A DNA stretch of 64,000 bases from an uncultured Clostridia bacterium (lineage in GTDB: Bacteria; Bacillota; Clostridia; Oscillospirales; Acutalibacteraceae), in assembly GCA_947625785.1 (NCBI GenBank), contig CANQPS010000008.1, positions 1-64,000 on the forward strand. The letters are read 5' to 3'. Numbering within the stretch: the first letter of the stretch is position 1; the number at the start of each line of letters is the position of its first letter. Both the position numbers and the translations under genes were made by a program. The notes beneath the pieces were generated by a model. The model did no database searches, was not told the DNA's origin, and was given only the letters and a program-made list of their open reading frames with translations. Positions 24,367 through 33,776 of the stretch are shown here, in pieces.

Positions 24367-26441
24367 ATAATTTAGAAATACTTGCTCCTGCCGGTTCAAT
24401 GGAATCTTTGATTGCAGGTGTTAGAAATGGTGCTAACGCTGTTTACTTAGGAGCACAGTTATTTAGTGCAAGGAGCAGTGCCAAAAATTTTAATAAAGAT
24501 GAATTGAAGGAGGCAATCAGATATTGCCATATACGAGATGTAAAAGTATATCTTACCGTTAATACTCTTATACACGATGATGAACTTGAAAATGCCATAA
24601 ATCTTATTAAATATGCCGCTAATATAGGTATTGATGCCATTATAATACAAGATGTTGGTCTTGCTAAGCTTGTGCGTAAGGCAATTCCAAGCATTAACCT
24701 TAATGCCTCGACTCAAATGTCTGTTCATACTCCTATGGGTGCAAAATTTCTTTATGATATGGGATATAAAAGAGTTGTATTATCAAGGGAAATGTCTGAA
24801 AGTGAAATAAAAGAAGTTTCTGATTTTTGCCGTAAAAATTCATCTGATATAGAATTAGAAGTATTTGTACACGGTGCGTTGTGTATGTGTGTTTCAGGTC
24901 AGTGTTATTTAAGTGCTATGCTCGGCTCAAGAAGCGGCAATAGAGGAGCTTGTGCACAACCTTGCAGATTGCCGTTTGCAGTACAAGGTGGAACAGGTTA
25001 CGATTTAAGTTTAAAAGATTTGTCGTTGATACATCATTTGAACGAGCTTAAACAGATTGGAGTTACTTCAATAAAAATTGAAGGTCGTATGAAAAGACCT
25101 GAATATGTTGCTGCCGCTGTTGATTGTATTAATGATGCCTGTAAAAATGGTTTTGTTGATAATAATAAGTTTTCTGATTTAAATGCTGTTTTTTCAAGGC
25201 AAGGTTTTACTGATGGCTATTTTATAAATAAAACCGGTCGTGATATGTTCGGAAAAAGAACCAAGGAAGATGTTATTTCTGCAACAAATAATGTTTTTTC
25301 AAAAATAAAACAAACCTATTTATCAGAAAACCCTTCTATACCTCTAAAATTAATTTTTACTGCTAAAAATAAAAAGCCATTGCAATTAACTGTAATAGAT
25401 GATAAAAATAATAGTGCTGTTGTTGCCGGAAATATTCCTGAAACAGCAATAAAAGTCGCTTTATCACAGGAGCGTTGTATTGCCCAATTATCAAAAACAG
25501 GCGGTACACCATTTTTTGCAAAAGAAATTATATGCGATATAGACGATAATTTATCTGTACCTATATCTGAAATAAATCAACTTCGCAAATCTGCTATTGA
25601 AATTATTGAAGATAAAAGAGCCTATGTTCCGCAAATTCAAGTTAATGATATATATTTACCTATCTCAAATCCAAAGCCAAAGAGTAAAACTATTAAAAAT
25701 CGTGCAGTATTTTCAAATAGTGATATTCCGAAATATTTTAAAAATTTTGAATTTGTATTTGTGCCATTAACCACAAGCCAAAGGGAATTACAAAGACTTA
25801 TAAATGAAGGTTTTAATATTGCTTTGGATATACCTCGATGTATGTTTGGCAGAGAAAAATTGGTTGATAATCTTTTAGAAAAAGCTAAAAGCTATGGTAT
25901 TAATGATATTTTGGTATCAAATATAGGTGCTGTTCCTATTGCTAAAAAATATGGATTTAATATGCACGGAGGTTTTGGTCTTAATATAACTAATACTGCA
26001 TCATTATTATGGGCAGAAGATGTTGGCTTTAAAGATATTGAATTATCTTTTGAACTTACGGTTTCACAAATAAATGATATGGGTGCGGATATTCCAAGAG
26101 GTGTAATCGTTTATGGGCATTTGCCATTGATGATAACCAGAAATTGTCCTGTTATAAATAATGGCAATATATGTCATAATTGTAAAACACCACAATTTAT
26201 CACTGACCGTAAAGGTATTAAATTCCCTATAAAATGTAATTTTGGCTGCAGTGAATTATTCAATTCTGTGCCTCTGCGAATGATTGACAGAATAAACGAA
26301 TTTAGTAATATTGATTTTGTTATATATAGATACACTGTTGAAAACTCTGTTGAAATTCTTGAAAAGTCAAAAGTTTTCAACATAAATAATAAATCGGAAA
26401 ATAACTTTACTCGTGGTTTATATTATAGAGGTGTTGAATAA
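24363..26441 (+). CDS. Peptidase U32-family protein (RlhA-like)
   Basis: This 692-residue protein has the U32 signature LEVFVHGALCMCVSGQCYLS with conserved cysteines (about 165-190), and a second Cys-rich segment near the C-terminus (CPV, ICHNCK, KCNFGC). Large U32 proteins with a DUF3656-type middle region include the E. coli 23S rRNA cytidine hydroxylase RlhA; others modify tRNA. A true protease role is unproven for the family. It is translationally coupled to zapA and ends at a hairpin. Confidence 0.88.
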   Translation: MNNLEILAPAGSMESLIAGVRNGANAVYLGAQLFSARSSAKNFNKDELKEAIRYCHIRDVKVYLTVNTLIHDDELENAINLIKYAANIGIDAIIIQDVGLAKLVRKAIPSINLNASTQMSVHTPMGAKFLYDMGYKRVVLSREMSESEIKEVSDFCRKNSSDIELEVFVHGALCMCVSGQCYLSAMLGSRSGNRGACAQPCRLPFAVQGGTGYDLSLKDLSLIHHLNELKQIGVTSIKIEGRMKRPEYVAAAVDCINDACKNGFVDNNKFSDLNAVFSRQGFTDGYFINKTGRDMFGKRTKEDVISATNNVFSKIKQTYLSENPSIPLKLIFTAKNKKPLQLTVIDDKNNSAVVAGNIPETAIKVALSQERCIAQLSKTGGTPFFAKEIICDIDDNLSVPISEINQLRKSAIEIIEDKRAYVPQIQVNDIYLPISNPKPKSKTIKNRAVFSNSDIPKYFKNFEFVFVPLTTSQRELQRLINEGFNIALDIPRCMFGREKLVDNLLEKAKSYGINDILVSNIGAVPIAKKYGFNMHGGFGLNITNTASLLWAEDVGFKDIELSFELTVSQINDMGADIPRGVIVYGHLPLMITRNCPVINNGNICHNCKTPQFITDRKGIKFPIKCNFGCSELFNSVPLRMIDRINEFSNIDFVIYRYTVENSVEILEKSKVFNINNKSENNFTRGLYYRGVE

Positions 26442-26474
26442 TCTATATAAGAAATAGTATCTTTGCTGAAAAAG

Positions 26475-26498
26475 TGGAAAACTTTTTAAAGTTTTCCA
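26475..26498 (+). terminator. Rho-independent terminator
   Basis: TGGAAAACTTT pairs with AAAGTTTTCCA around 2 nt, followed by TTTTTATATTT. It ends the zapA-U32 transcript. Confidence 0.8.
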
Positions 26499-26520
26499 TT
26501 TTTATATTTAACAAAGATGA

Positions 26521-26592
26521 AATTTTTGAGGGTTTTAAGAGAACTTTTTCCAAAAAAATTCTCTTAATGTGTCGAAGGCAAAATTTCGCCTT
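26521..26592. repeat. Dispersed palindromic repeat, copy 1
   Basis: TTTTTGAGGGTTTTAAG is followed by a long imperfect hairpin (TTAAGAGAACTTTTT with AAAAAAATTCTCTTAA) and a GGCAAAATTTCGCC segment. The same order of elements recurs at 38921-38988 and, more diverged, at 62301-62360. It fills much of the 315-bp gap before the minD-like gene. Confidence 0.55.
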
Positions 26593-26704
26593 AAATATAT
26601 TTTTGCAATTATCTTATCAATGTGATATAATACTATTGATAAAAAGTTTATTATTTATTATATTAAATATGTGTTTTTTTGATTAAAAAATAACAAAAAT
26701 CCCT

Positions 26705-26733
26705 TTGACTTATAGTAAATATTATGGTAATAT
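26705..26733 (+). promoter_or_regulatory. Probable promoter of the minD-like gene
   Basis: TTGACT (26705-26710) and TAATAT (26728-26733) have a 17-bp spacer, 24 bp before the start codon. Confidence 0.6.
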
Positions 26734-26756
26734 GTTAAATGAGGTAGTTATAAAGT

Positions 26757-27485
26757 ATGGGCAGAATAACAGTGGTAACATCAGGCAAAGGTGGTACAGG
26801 TAAATCAACCGTTACTTCCGGATTGTGTACGGCATTGGCCAGACAAGGTAAAAAAGTTCTTATAATGGATTGTGATACAGGTATGCGAGGAGTGGACTTG
26901 CTTTTAGGAATAAACTCGGAGTTGGTTTTTGATATTTCTGATGTTGTAAACGGCAACTGCAATATACTAAATGCTATTTATCCTTGTAAATCTATAAGTG
27001 GTTTGTATGTATTGGCTTCACCGCTGAATGAACAAAATAAAATCAGTCCGTCTGTATTTAGTCAGATTGTACGGGCTTTATCAAAATTTTATGACTATAT
27101 ATTTATTGATTGTCCTGCCGGTATAGGTGCGGGTTTTAAAACTTCAATATCGGGAGCTGACAGTGCTGTCGTTGTTGCAAATGCAGAACCTTTATCTTTA
27201 AGATGCGGCAGCAAAGTTCGTGAATTGCTCAATAATTCCAATATTAATAATATTCGTCTTGTGATAAATCGTTTTTCAAAGTCGGCTTTTAAAAAGTTAA
27301 AAGTTTTTTCGGATTTAGATGATGTTATTGATGAAGTTGGTATAAGATTATTGGGAATTGTTCCGGAGGATTTTAAAGCGGTTTCTCTTGCCCAAAGAGG
27401 CTTGCCTATATCAGGCAAAATTCCCGCCGCAAAAGCATTCGATAATATAGCGTTAAGATATATAAAAGATTATCCTTGTAATTAA
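26757..27485 (+). CDS. MinD/ParA-like ATPase
   Basis: This 242-residue P-loop ATPase has a deviant Walker A (KGGTGKST, 11-18), the DCDTGMRGVDLLLG switch segment and FIDCPAGIG (Walker B-like). The sequence pattern is closest to MinD, the membrane-cycling division-site regulator. It ends at YIKDYPCN without the C-terminal amphipathic membrane-binding helix of typical MinD. No minC, minE or divIVA gene is adjacent; mgsA follows after 38 bp. GAGG lies 12 bases before the ATG. Function in division is inferred, not certain; another MRP/ParA role is possible. Confidence 0.85.
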   Translation: MGRITVVTSGKGGTGKSTVTSGLCTALARQGKKVLIMDCDTGMRGVDLLLGINSELVFDISDVVNGNCNILNAIYPCKSISGLYVLASPLNEQNKISPSVFSQIVRALSKFYDYIFIDCPAGIGAGFKTSISGADSAVVVANAEPLSLRCGSKVRELLNNSNINNIRLVINRFSKSAFKKLKVFSDLDDVIDEVGIRLLGIVPEDFKAVSLAQRGLPISGKIPAAKAFDNIALRYIKDYPCN

Positions 27486-27523
27486 TTAATTTTTAAATAT
27501 ATATAATAGGAGGTTAAAACTAT

Positions 27524-27931
27524 ATGAACATAGCTTTTATAGCTCACGATGCTAAAAAAGAATTAATGGTACAATTCTGTATAGCATATTGTGGTATTTT
27601 AAGCCGTCATAATCTATGTGCAACAGGTACAACGGGAAAAATGGTTTCTGAGGCAACAGGCTTGGAAATACAAAGATTTTTAGGAGGTTCGCAGGGTGGT
27701 GACCAACAAATAGCTGCAAGAATTGCTTGTAATGAAATTGATATGCTATTATTTTTTAGAGACCCGCTTAATCCTAAACCGCACGAACCTAATGATATTA
27801 ATTTGCTTAGATTATGCGATATGCATAATATTCCTGTTGCAACAAATATAGCAACAGGAGAGGTGCTTATTCACGGTCTTGAAAGAGGCGACCTTGATTG
27901 GAGAGATATTATAAGACCTAAGATTAATTAG
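27524..27931 (+). CDS. mgsA: Methylglyoxal synthase
   Basis: It converts dihydroxyacetone phosphate to methylglyoxal plus phosphate, a bypass of lower glycolysis used when phosphate runs low. The 135-residue protein carries the family motifs [28 protein letters not shown] with the catalytic Asp, [14 protein letters not shown]-like, and [17 protein letters not shown] precedes the ATG. It is likely cotranscribed with the minD-like gene. Length is normal. Confidence 0.96.
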   Translation: MNIAFIAHDAKKELMVQFCIAYCGILSRHNLCATGTTGKMVSEATGLEIQRFLGGSQGGDQQIAARIACNEIDMLLFFRDPLNPKPHEPNDINLLRLCDMHNIPVATNIATGEVLIHGLERGDLDWRDIIRPKIN

Positions 27932-27950
27932 AGTGTTTTTATTATGTTCA

Positions 27951-27975
27951 TAAGGGCGGTTTAATACCGCCCTTA
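27951..27975. terminator. GC-rich hairpin between mgsA and hisS
   Basis: TAAGGGCGGT pairs perfectly with ACCGCCCTTA around a 5-nt loop. No T-run follows, so it may be a weak terminator or an RNA stability element. Confidence 0.5.
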
Positions 27976-28021
27976 CAACATATATTAATAAAATAATATA
28001 AATATTTGGGGGATTTTTTAG

Positions 28022-29317
28022 ATGGCAATTATTACACAAAGAGTTAAAGGTACAGAAGATATTTTGCCCAAAGACAGCTATAAATGGCAATTTATAGAAG
28101 AGATTTTGCGTAAAGAGGCTAAGTACTATGGCTTTAAGGAAATTAGAACACCTGTTTTTGAACATACGGAACTTTTTTGTCGTTCGGTAGGCGATACAAC
28201 AGATGTTGTCCAAAAAGAAATGTACACATTTGTTACAAAAGGCGATGTTTCCATAACGCTAAGACCGGAGGGAACTGCCGGTGCTGCAAGGGCTTTATTG
28301 GAAAATGCTTTGCATAATGATGGGTTGCCTGTAAAAGTTGATTATATAACATCTTGTTATAGATATGAGAAAGCCGAAAAAGGCAGATTAAGGGAATTTC
28401 ATCAGTTTGGTATGGAAGTATATGGTGCTGCTTTGCCTGTGGCAGATGCAGAACTGATTTGTTGTGTTGATTCTATTTTTAAAAGATTAGGTATTAAAAA
28501 TATTAAACTTGAACTTAATTCTATTGGCTGTCCTACTTGTCGTGCAAAATATCAAGAGGCTTTAAGAGAATACTTTGGGGCTTATAAATCACAATTATGC
28601 GGCACTTGTCTGTCAAGACTTCAAAAAAATCCTATGAGATTATTAGATTGTAAAAGTGAAGTTTGCTCAAAAATTGCCGAAAAAGCTCCCACTGTTCTTG
28701 AATATCTCTGCGAAGAATGTAAAGAACATTTTGATAGCGTAAAATCAATGCTTGACAGTGCAGGAATAGAATATAATGTAAATCCAAATATTGTCAGAGG
28801 TCTTGATTATTATACAAAAACCGTCTTTGAGTTTGTATCAACGGATTTGGACTCAAAGGTTACCGTTTGCGGCGGTGGTCGTTATGATGGTCTTATAGAA
28901 GAATTGGGAGGACCACATCTGCCATCTCTGGGTTATGCAATAGGTCTTGAAAGGTTACTTATGATTATGGAAGCACAAGGAATTGAAATTCCTAAACCAT
29001 CATCTTGTGATATTTATATTGTAGGTCTGGGAGATAAGGCTCAATTAAAGGCATTTGAACTTGTTAAAAGCGTAAGAGCAGCGTCATTGACTGCCGAAAG
29101 TGATATTGTTGGCAGAGGTTTAAAGGCACAAATGAAATATGCTAATAAAATCGGTGCTAAATATACTATGGTTATTGGCGACGATGAAATATCTAATAAT
29201 AAGGCAAAGCTGCGTAATATGCTAAGCGGCGAAGAAAAAGAAATTTCTATAAATGATAATTTTTTAGAGGAATTTGACAATATCTATATTAATGAGTATA
29301 TTGATGTTTTAGTTTGA
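28022..29317 (+). CDS. hisS: Histidyl-tRNA synthetase
   Basis: This class II synthetase charges tRNA-His. The 431-residue protein has motif 2 and histidine signatures: LRPEGTAGAARALLE, YRYEKAEKGRLREFHQFG, VRGLDYYTKTVFEF and GGGRYDGL. A C-terminal anticodon-binding domain covers about 330-425. GGGGGA precedes the ATG. The aspS gene follows after 22 bp, an arrangement common in Firmicutes. No T-box is seen in the 90 bp upstream. Confidence 0.97.
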   Translation: MAIITQRVKGTEDILPKDSYKWQFIEEILRKEAKYYGFKEIRTPVFEHTELFCRSVGDTTDVVQKEMYTFVTKGDVSITLRPEGTAGAARALLENALHNDGLPVKVDYITSCYRYEKAEKGRLREFHQFGMEVYGAALPVADAELICCVDSIFKRLGIKNIKLELNSIGCPTCRAKYQEALREYFGAYKSQLCGTCLSRLQKNPMRLLDCKSEVCSKIAEKAPTVLEYLCEECKEHFDSVKSMLDSAGIEYNVNPNIVRGLDYYTKTVFEFVSTDLDSKVTVCGGGRYDGLIEELGGPHLPSLGYAIGLERLLMIMEAQGIEIPKPSSCDIYIVGLGDKAQLKAFELVKSVRAASLTAESDIVGRGLKAQMKYANKIGAKYTMVIGDDEISNNKAKLRNMLSGEEKEISINDNFLEEFDNIYINEYIDVLV

Positions 29318-29339
29318 AAAATTCAGGAGGATACAAAAA

Positions 29340-31118
29340 ATGGCAGAATTTATGACAGGTTTAAAAAGAACTCATTATTGTGGCGATTTAAGAATTGAGA
29401 ATATTGGTAATGAGGTTACCGTATGTGGTTGGGTACAGCGACAAAGAAATTTAGGTCAGCTTATATTTATAGATTTAAGAGATACAAGAGGAATGGTTCA
29501 ACTTGCCTTTGATGATACTACGGATAGAACTATTTTCGATAAGGCTTTTACGGTAAGGTCGGAGTATGTTCTCGCCGTAAAGGGTATTGTTAGAGAGAGA
29601 ACCTCTAAAAACAAGGATATCCCAACGGGTGATATTGAAATAGCCGTAAAAGATTTAAGAATATTATCAAAAGCAGAAACACCTCCGTTTGAAATAGTCG
29701 ATAATTCAAACGCTAATGAGGAACTTAGATTAAAATATCGTTATCTTGATTTGAGAAGAAAAGATCTTCACGAAAACATAAAAAAACGAAGTGAAATTGC
29801 TAAATGTGCGAGGGATTATTTTTATGAGAATAATTTTGTTGAGATAGAAACTCCTATGATGATTAAATCCACTCCTGAGGGTGCAAGAGATTATCTCGTG
29901 CCGTCAAGAATTCATAAAGGAAAGTTCTATGCTTTGCCGCAATCTCCTCAAATTTATAAACAGCTTTTGATGTTGTCGGGTTTTGACAGATATATTCAAC
30001 TTGCAAGATGTTTCAGAGATGAAGATTTAAGAGCCGACCGTCAGCCTGAATTTACCCAGATTGACCTTGAAATGTCATTTGTCGATATGGAAGATATTAT
30101 GCAGATTGCAGAAGGGCTTGTTAAAAGACTTTTTTCTCAGATAATGAATATTGATATAACTACACCATTGCCTCGTTTGACCTATACCGAGGCTATGGAA
30201 CGCTATGGTTCTGATAAACCTGATACCCGTTTTGGTATGGAAATTATTAATATTTCCGATTGCGTGAAAAATTGTGAATTTGCTGTATTTAATTCGGCTT
30301 TATCCGAGGGAGGTTCGGTAAGGGCTATTGTTGCTAAGAATCTTGCCGCTAAGCTCACAAGAAAAGAAATAGATAAACTTATAGAGTATTCGAAAGGTAT
30401 AGGTGCAAAAGGTATAGCTTTTGTGCGTTGGATTGATGATACACCTAACTGTTCATTCTCAAAATTTATGAAACAAGAAGAATTAGAGGCTATTTATAAT
30501 AAAGTGGGTATTGAAAAAGGTGATGTAGTTCTTATAGCTGCTGATAAAAATAAAATTGTTTTGCCTGTACTCGGTGCATTAAGATTGAAGATTGCAAAGC
30601 AATTTGATTTAATTCCGAAAGGTTTATTTAATTTCTTATGGATAACGGATTTTCCTTTCTTTGAATTTGACGAGGAAACAGGTACTTGGGTTGCTATGCA
30701 CCACCCATTTACGATGCCAAAAGAGGAATGTCTTCAATATCTTGATACGGCTCCCGAAAAAGTCTTTGCAAAGGCATATGACCTTGTACTTAATGGTACA
30801 GAATTGAGCAGTGGCTCCATCAGAATTACTGATTATGAGTTACAACAGAAAATGTTCAAAGCTCTAAACCTTACCGAAGAAGAAATAAAAGCTAAATTCG
30901 GATTTTTGGTAGATGCTTATAAATATGGTGCTCCTCCTCACGGTGGAATGGGAATCGGTTTAGACCGTCTTTCAATGATTATGTGTAATGCACAAAGTTT
31001 AAGAGATGTAACTGCCTTTCCTAAGGTACAAAATGCCTCGGAATTAATGTCTGATTGCCCTTCCGTTGTTGATACGAAGCAACTCGAAGAATTAGGGTTA
31101 AAACTCATTGAAAAATAA
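29340..31118 (+). CDS. aspS: Aspartyl-tRNA synthetase
   Basis: This class II synthetase has 592 residues, the bacterial type with an N-terminal OB fold (VTVCGWVQRQRNLGQLIFIDLRD), a catalytic core with ARCFRDEDLRADRQPEFTQ, a GAD insertion domain (about 290-420) and the motif 3 GIGLDRLSMI. The GAD-bearing length is normal. AGGAGG precedes the ATG. It is cotranscribed with hisS. Whether it is discriminating or also charges tRNA-Asn cannot be told from the sequence alone. Confidence 0.97.
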   Translation: MAEFMTGLKRTHYCGDLRIENIGNEVTVCGWVQRQRNLGQLIFIDLRDTRGMVQLAFDDTTDRTIFDKAFTVRSEYVLAVKGIVRERTSKNKDIPTGDIEIAVKDLRILSKAETPPFEIVDNSNANEELRLKYRYLDLRRKDLHENIKKRSEIAKCARDYFYENNFVEIETPMMIKSTPEGARDYLVPSRIHKGKFYALPQSPQIYKQLLMLSGFDRYIQLARCFRDEDLRADRQPEFTQIDLEMSFVDMEDIMQIAEGLVKRLFSQIMNIDITTPLPRLTYTEAMERYGSDKPDTRFGMEIINISDCVKNCEFAVFNSALSEGGSVRAIVAKNLAAKLTRKEIDKLIEYSKGIGAKGIAFVRWIDDTPNCSFSKFMKQEELEAIYNKVGIEKGDVVLIAADKNKIVLPVLGALRLKIAKQFDLIPKGLFNFLWITDFPFFEFDEETGTWVAMHHPFTMPKEECLQYLDTAPEKVFAKAYDLVLNGTELSSGSIRITDYELQQKMFKALNLTEEEIKAKFGFLVDAYKYGAPPHGGMGIGLDRLSMIMCNAQSLRDVTAFPKVQNASELMSDCPSVVDTKQLEELGLKLIEK

Positions 31119-31145
31119 TTGGTATATATTTTAAATATAAAAAAG

Positions 31146-31177
31146 ACGAGCTAAGTATTTTTAAATACTTAGCTCGT
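31146..31177. terminator. Bidirectional terminator between aspS and the zinc-ribbon gene
   Basis: A 15-bp perfect stem (ACGAGCTAAGTATTT with AAATACTTAGCTCGT) has a 2-nt loop. On the minus strand it is followed by CTTTTTTATATTT. Confidence 0.88.
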
Positions 31178-31194
31178 TATGTTATATATTATTT

Positions 31195-31614
31195 TTATTC
31201 GTTTATTTTTACACCACAATTATCGCAGAAAGTACTGTCTGCTCTTAATAATATGCCGCAATTTTTGCAATATTTAAGTGGATCTTTACGAACATTAACA
31301 GCATTACCCCTACTATACTGGGTAGGAGGTGGTGGAGGAGGGGTATATCGTCCGTTATTCGGATAGTTATTGTAATTATTATTTGGTCCATAATTATTAT
31401 AGTTATTATTATAAGGAGGATAGTTATTGATAGGAGGCGGAATTAGTGCTGTAACAATTATTCCTAAAATTCCTAATAGACCAAACCACATATAATGTTT
31501 TGACAAACCTCTGTTTATAGCTATCCTATAACATATAAATACAAATAATGCCGGTATTCCAACAATTACTGAAATATAAAACGCAAGTATAAACAACATA
31601 ATGATTGCTTCCAT
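31195..31614 (-). CDS. Small membrane protein with C-terminal zinc ribbon
   Basis: The 139-residue protein has two membrane segments (about 5-30 and 43-60), a low-complexity Pro/Asn/Tyr linker (about 60-95) with a run of six prolines, and a C-terminal zinc ribbon (YCKNCG and FCDNCG). Such ribbon-tailed membrane proteins are common in Gram-positive gut bacteria; their roles are unknown. AAAGGAGG precedes the ATG. It lies 44 bp downstream of the amylase gene and may be cotranscribed with it. No function is assigned. Confidence 0.82.
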   Translation of the reverse strand: MEAIIMLFILAFYISVIVGIPALFVFICYRIAINRGLSKHYMWFGLLGILGIIVTALIPPPINNYPPYNNNYNNYGPNNNYNNYPNNGRYTPPPPPPTQYSRGNAVNVRKDPLKYCKNCGILLRADSTFCDNCGVKINE

Positions 31615-31658
31615 TTAAATTCCTCCTTTTTATATGAATATTTGCCTTATTTATAGAT

Positions 31659-33683
31659 TTATTCGCCGTATGTCATACCGTCTTGTAATTGATAGCCCGG
31701 CTCCATAGCGGCAGGTAATTGATTAGAACCATCATTGAATATTACAAGTGCTGAACTCCAACCTTCCGTAAATTCATAGCTATAAAGTCCGTTGCCTTCA
31801 TCTTTCATAGCTACGCCGGGCCAGTTTGCAACAGTTAGTGTTGTTGAACCACTTTCATCATATATATAAGCGTTGACTGTATTACTCCAATTACTTGGCT
31901 TTTTGAAGTAAATTTTTGCACCATTAGCAACAGATACTTTCTTTGTGAAATAATATGTCATAGTAGTTGTTGCACCGGCAGAGTTTTTGGCTTTGAGTGT
32001 TACCGTTATGGTGTCGTTTGCGGCTGAGCCGTTGCCAATAGTTATTTTAGTTCCGTCTGTGTATGATGTTTCCGTGCCGCCGTTTATGCTGTATGTTGCA
32101 GAAGAACTATCTTTACAATGAATTATAAAATCGTAGGTATCTGTATAGAAAACATTAGTTTCAAAGTCAGCCGATACAGCTGCAGATTTTGTCAACTCGT
32201 TGTATCCATCGTTATATAGCACTATGACAGACTGTGCCGGAATAGTTCCTGAAAGCGTGCCATTGGTAACGGTATATGAAGAAGTATTATCAACTCTGTT
32301 TGTATAAGAACCGTTAGCAAGTGATACTTTTACATCAGATAAAGAAACTGAGGTCGTACTTGAATTAATAATTACACAGCCTTTTGTGCCTCTTTCTATC
32401 ATAAGAACACTTTTATTATTATTAGGATTTGAAAAACTTTCATTTTCACCGACCATAGCATTTCTAAATCTGTTTACTGCTACAACAGTAGGATTTTTGT
32501 ATAAGTCGCTGCCTGCTGCACCTATTCTATTGATTGTGCCCCACATATTGTTTGATGTACTGCCATAAGGTCTGTCAAAAAATAATGGTGTACCTTCTGC
32601 ACGAGCACAGATTATTGCCCAGCCAAGTATTATATCTTTATCTGATAGTGATTGGTTTGTGCCATCACCCGTATAGTTATCGTGTGACTCAACCCAAGTT
32701 ACAACGCTGTCTGAACCGCCTGCTGAAAAATCTTCCATTTTTGAAGCAGTAAGATTTTTACCTTTAATGCCTTCTCTTATTATGTAACCGTAGGAGCTTG
32801 CGGTTGCGTGACCAATTGCAGATATGTAATCAGAAATTCTCTCGTTATCACCTTGCAGAATTTCGCCGTAATTAAAGATTTTATCAGCATTAGTAATTTC
32901 TGTTGTTACACGCTCCCAGAAGTTATTTTCGAGAGAACTGTCAGCTTTTGGGTCATCGCTTAATGCTATATGTTTAGCAGTATCATATCTAAAACCATCT
33001 GCACCGCAGGCTATACATTCATTTAAGTAAGATATAAAATAATCTTGAAATTTAGGATTTTCGGTGTTAACATCATACAAACTGTTCATAGCATAAGATG
33101 TGCATTGTAATCTATCGCTATATGAACTTATATTTTTAGTGCCGTTCGGGTGATATAAGTTGTCTATGCCGCCAACAGCATTTATGAGATTTTCGGAAAC
33201 TTCATCTTTATTGCCGACCGTATGATTTGGCACAACATCGACTATTATTTTAATGCCATATTCGTGAGCTTTGGTACACATTTCTGTAAATTCATCTTTT
33301 GTGCCAAGCTGATAATTACCTATTGTCCAATCAATAGGCTGATAGTGATAATACCATTTGCCTTCGCCATAAAGCTGCATACCGCCGTTACCGCCTACAT
33401 AGCAAGCGTTTATTGGTGATGTTTGTATAGTTGTATAGCCTGCTGCTGCAATATCTTCAAGACTTTCTGTTATTGTTTTAAACGACCACGACCAAGCGTG
33501 TAAGATTGCACCATCTTCAATATTATCAGCGAGTTTATAATCTATTTTAGTAGGTGTGTTATTGGTGTTGTTATTAGAATTATTATTTTTATCCTTATCT
33601 GTTCCTGAGCAGCCTGATGCTGCACTTGCTGCAAGTAAAGATGCCATTATTAAAGATAAAATCTTATTGTTTTTTATACGCAT
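31659..33683 (-). CDS. Secreted alpha-amylase (GH13) with C-terminal starch-binding domain
   Basis: This 674-residue extracellular glycoside hydrolase probably cuts starch alpha-1,4 bonds. A signal peptide ending SGC25 suggests a lipid anchor, followed by an Asn-rich linker. The TIM barrel shows the four GH13 regions: DVVPNH (149-154), GFRYDTAKH with nucleophile Asp234, the acid/base Glu274 (NYGEI), and ESHD with His334/Asp335. A beta-sandwich C-domain, an Ig-like repeat and a C-terminal CBM26-like segment (about 590-674) follow. I chose ATG 33683, which has AAGGAG upstream; a longer frame would bury the signal peptide. It suggests starch use at the cell surface. Confidence 0.94.
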   Translation of the reverse strand: MRIKNNKILSLIMASLLAASAASGCSGTDKDKNNNSNNNTNNTPTKIDYKLADNIEDGAILHAWSWSFKTITESLEDIAAAGYTTIQTSPINACYVGGNGGMQLYGEGKWYYHYQPIDWTIGNYQLGTKDEFTEMCTKAHEYGIKIIVDVVPNHTVGNKDEVSENLINAVGGIDNLYHPNGTKNISSYSDRLQCTSYAMNSLYDVNTENPKFQDYFISYLNECIACGADGFRYDTAKHIALSDDPKADSSLENNFWERVTTEITNADKIFNYGEILQGDNERISDYISAIGHATASSYGYIIREGIKGKNLTASKMEDFSAGGSDSVVTWVESHDNYTGDGTNQSLSDKDIILGWAIICARAEGTPLFFDRPYGSTSNNMWGTINRIGAAGSDLYKNPTVVAVNRFRNAMVGENESFSNPNNNKSVLMIERGTKGCVIINSSTTSVSLSDVKVSLANGSYTNRVDNTSSYTVTNGTLSGTIPAQSVIVLYNDGYNELTKSAAVSADFETNVFYTDTYDFIIHCKDSSSATYSINGGTETSYTDGTKITIGNGSAANDTITVTLKAKNSAGATTTMTYYFTKKVSVANGAKIYFKKPSNWSNTVNAYIYDESGSTTLTVANWPGVAMKDEGNGLYSYEFTEGWSSALVIFNDGSNQLPAAMEPGYQLQDGMTYGE

Positions 33684-33720
33684 AATTTTAAGCTCCTTTT
33701 TTTGATATATTTTTACTTTT

Positions 33721-33749
33721 ATTTTAATGTTTATAAAACTCAATGTCAA
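33721..33749 (-). promoter_or_regulatory. Promoter of the amylase gene
   Basis: On the minus strand, TTGACA (complement of 33744-33749) and TAAAAT (complement of 33721-33726) have a 17-bp spacer, 37 bp before the start codon. Confidence 0.75.
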
Positions 33750-33776
33750 CTACTATTAAATGCATAATTTCTAATT

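Noticed and set aside
26474-26686. 70-residue frame after the U32 gene
   Set aside because: It spans a terminator and the dispersed repeat and has no coding signal.
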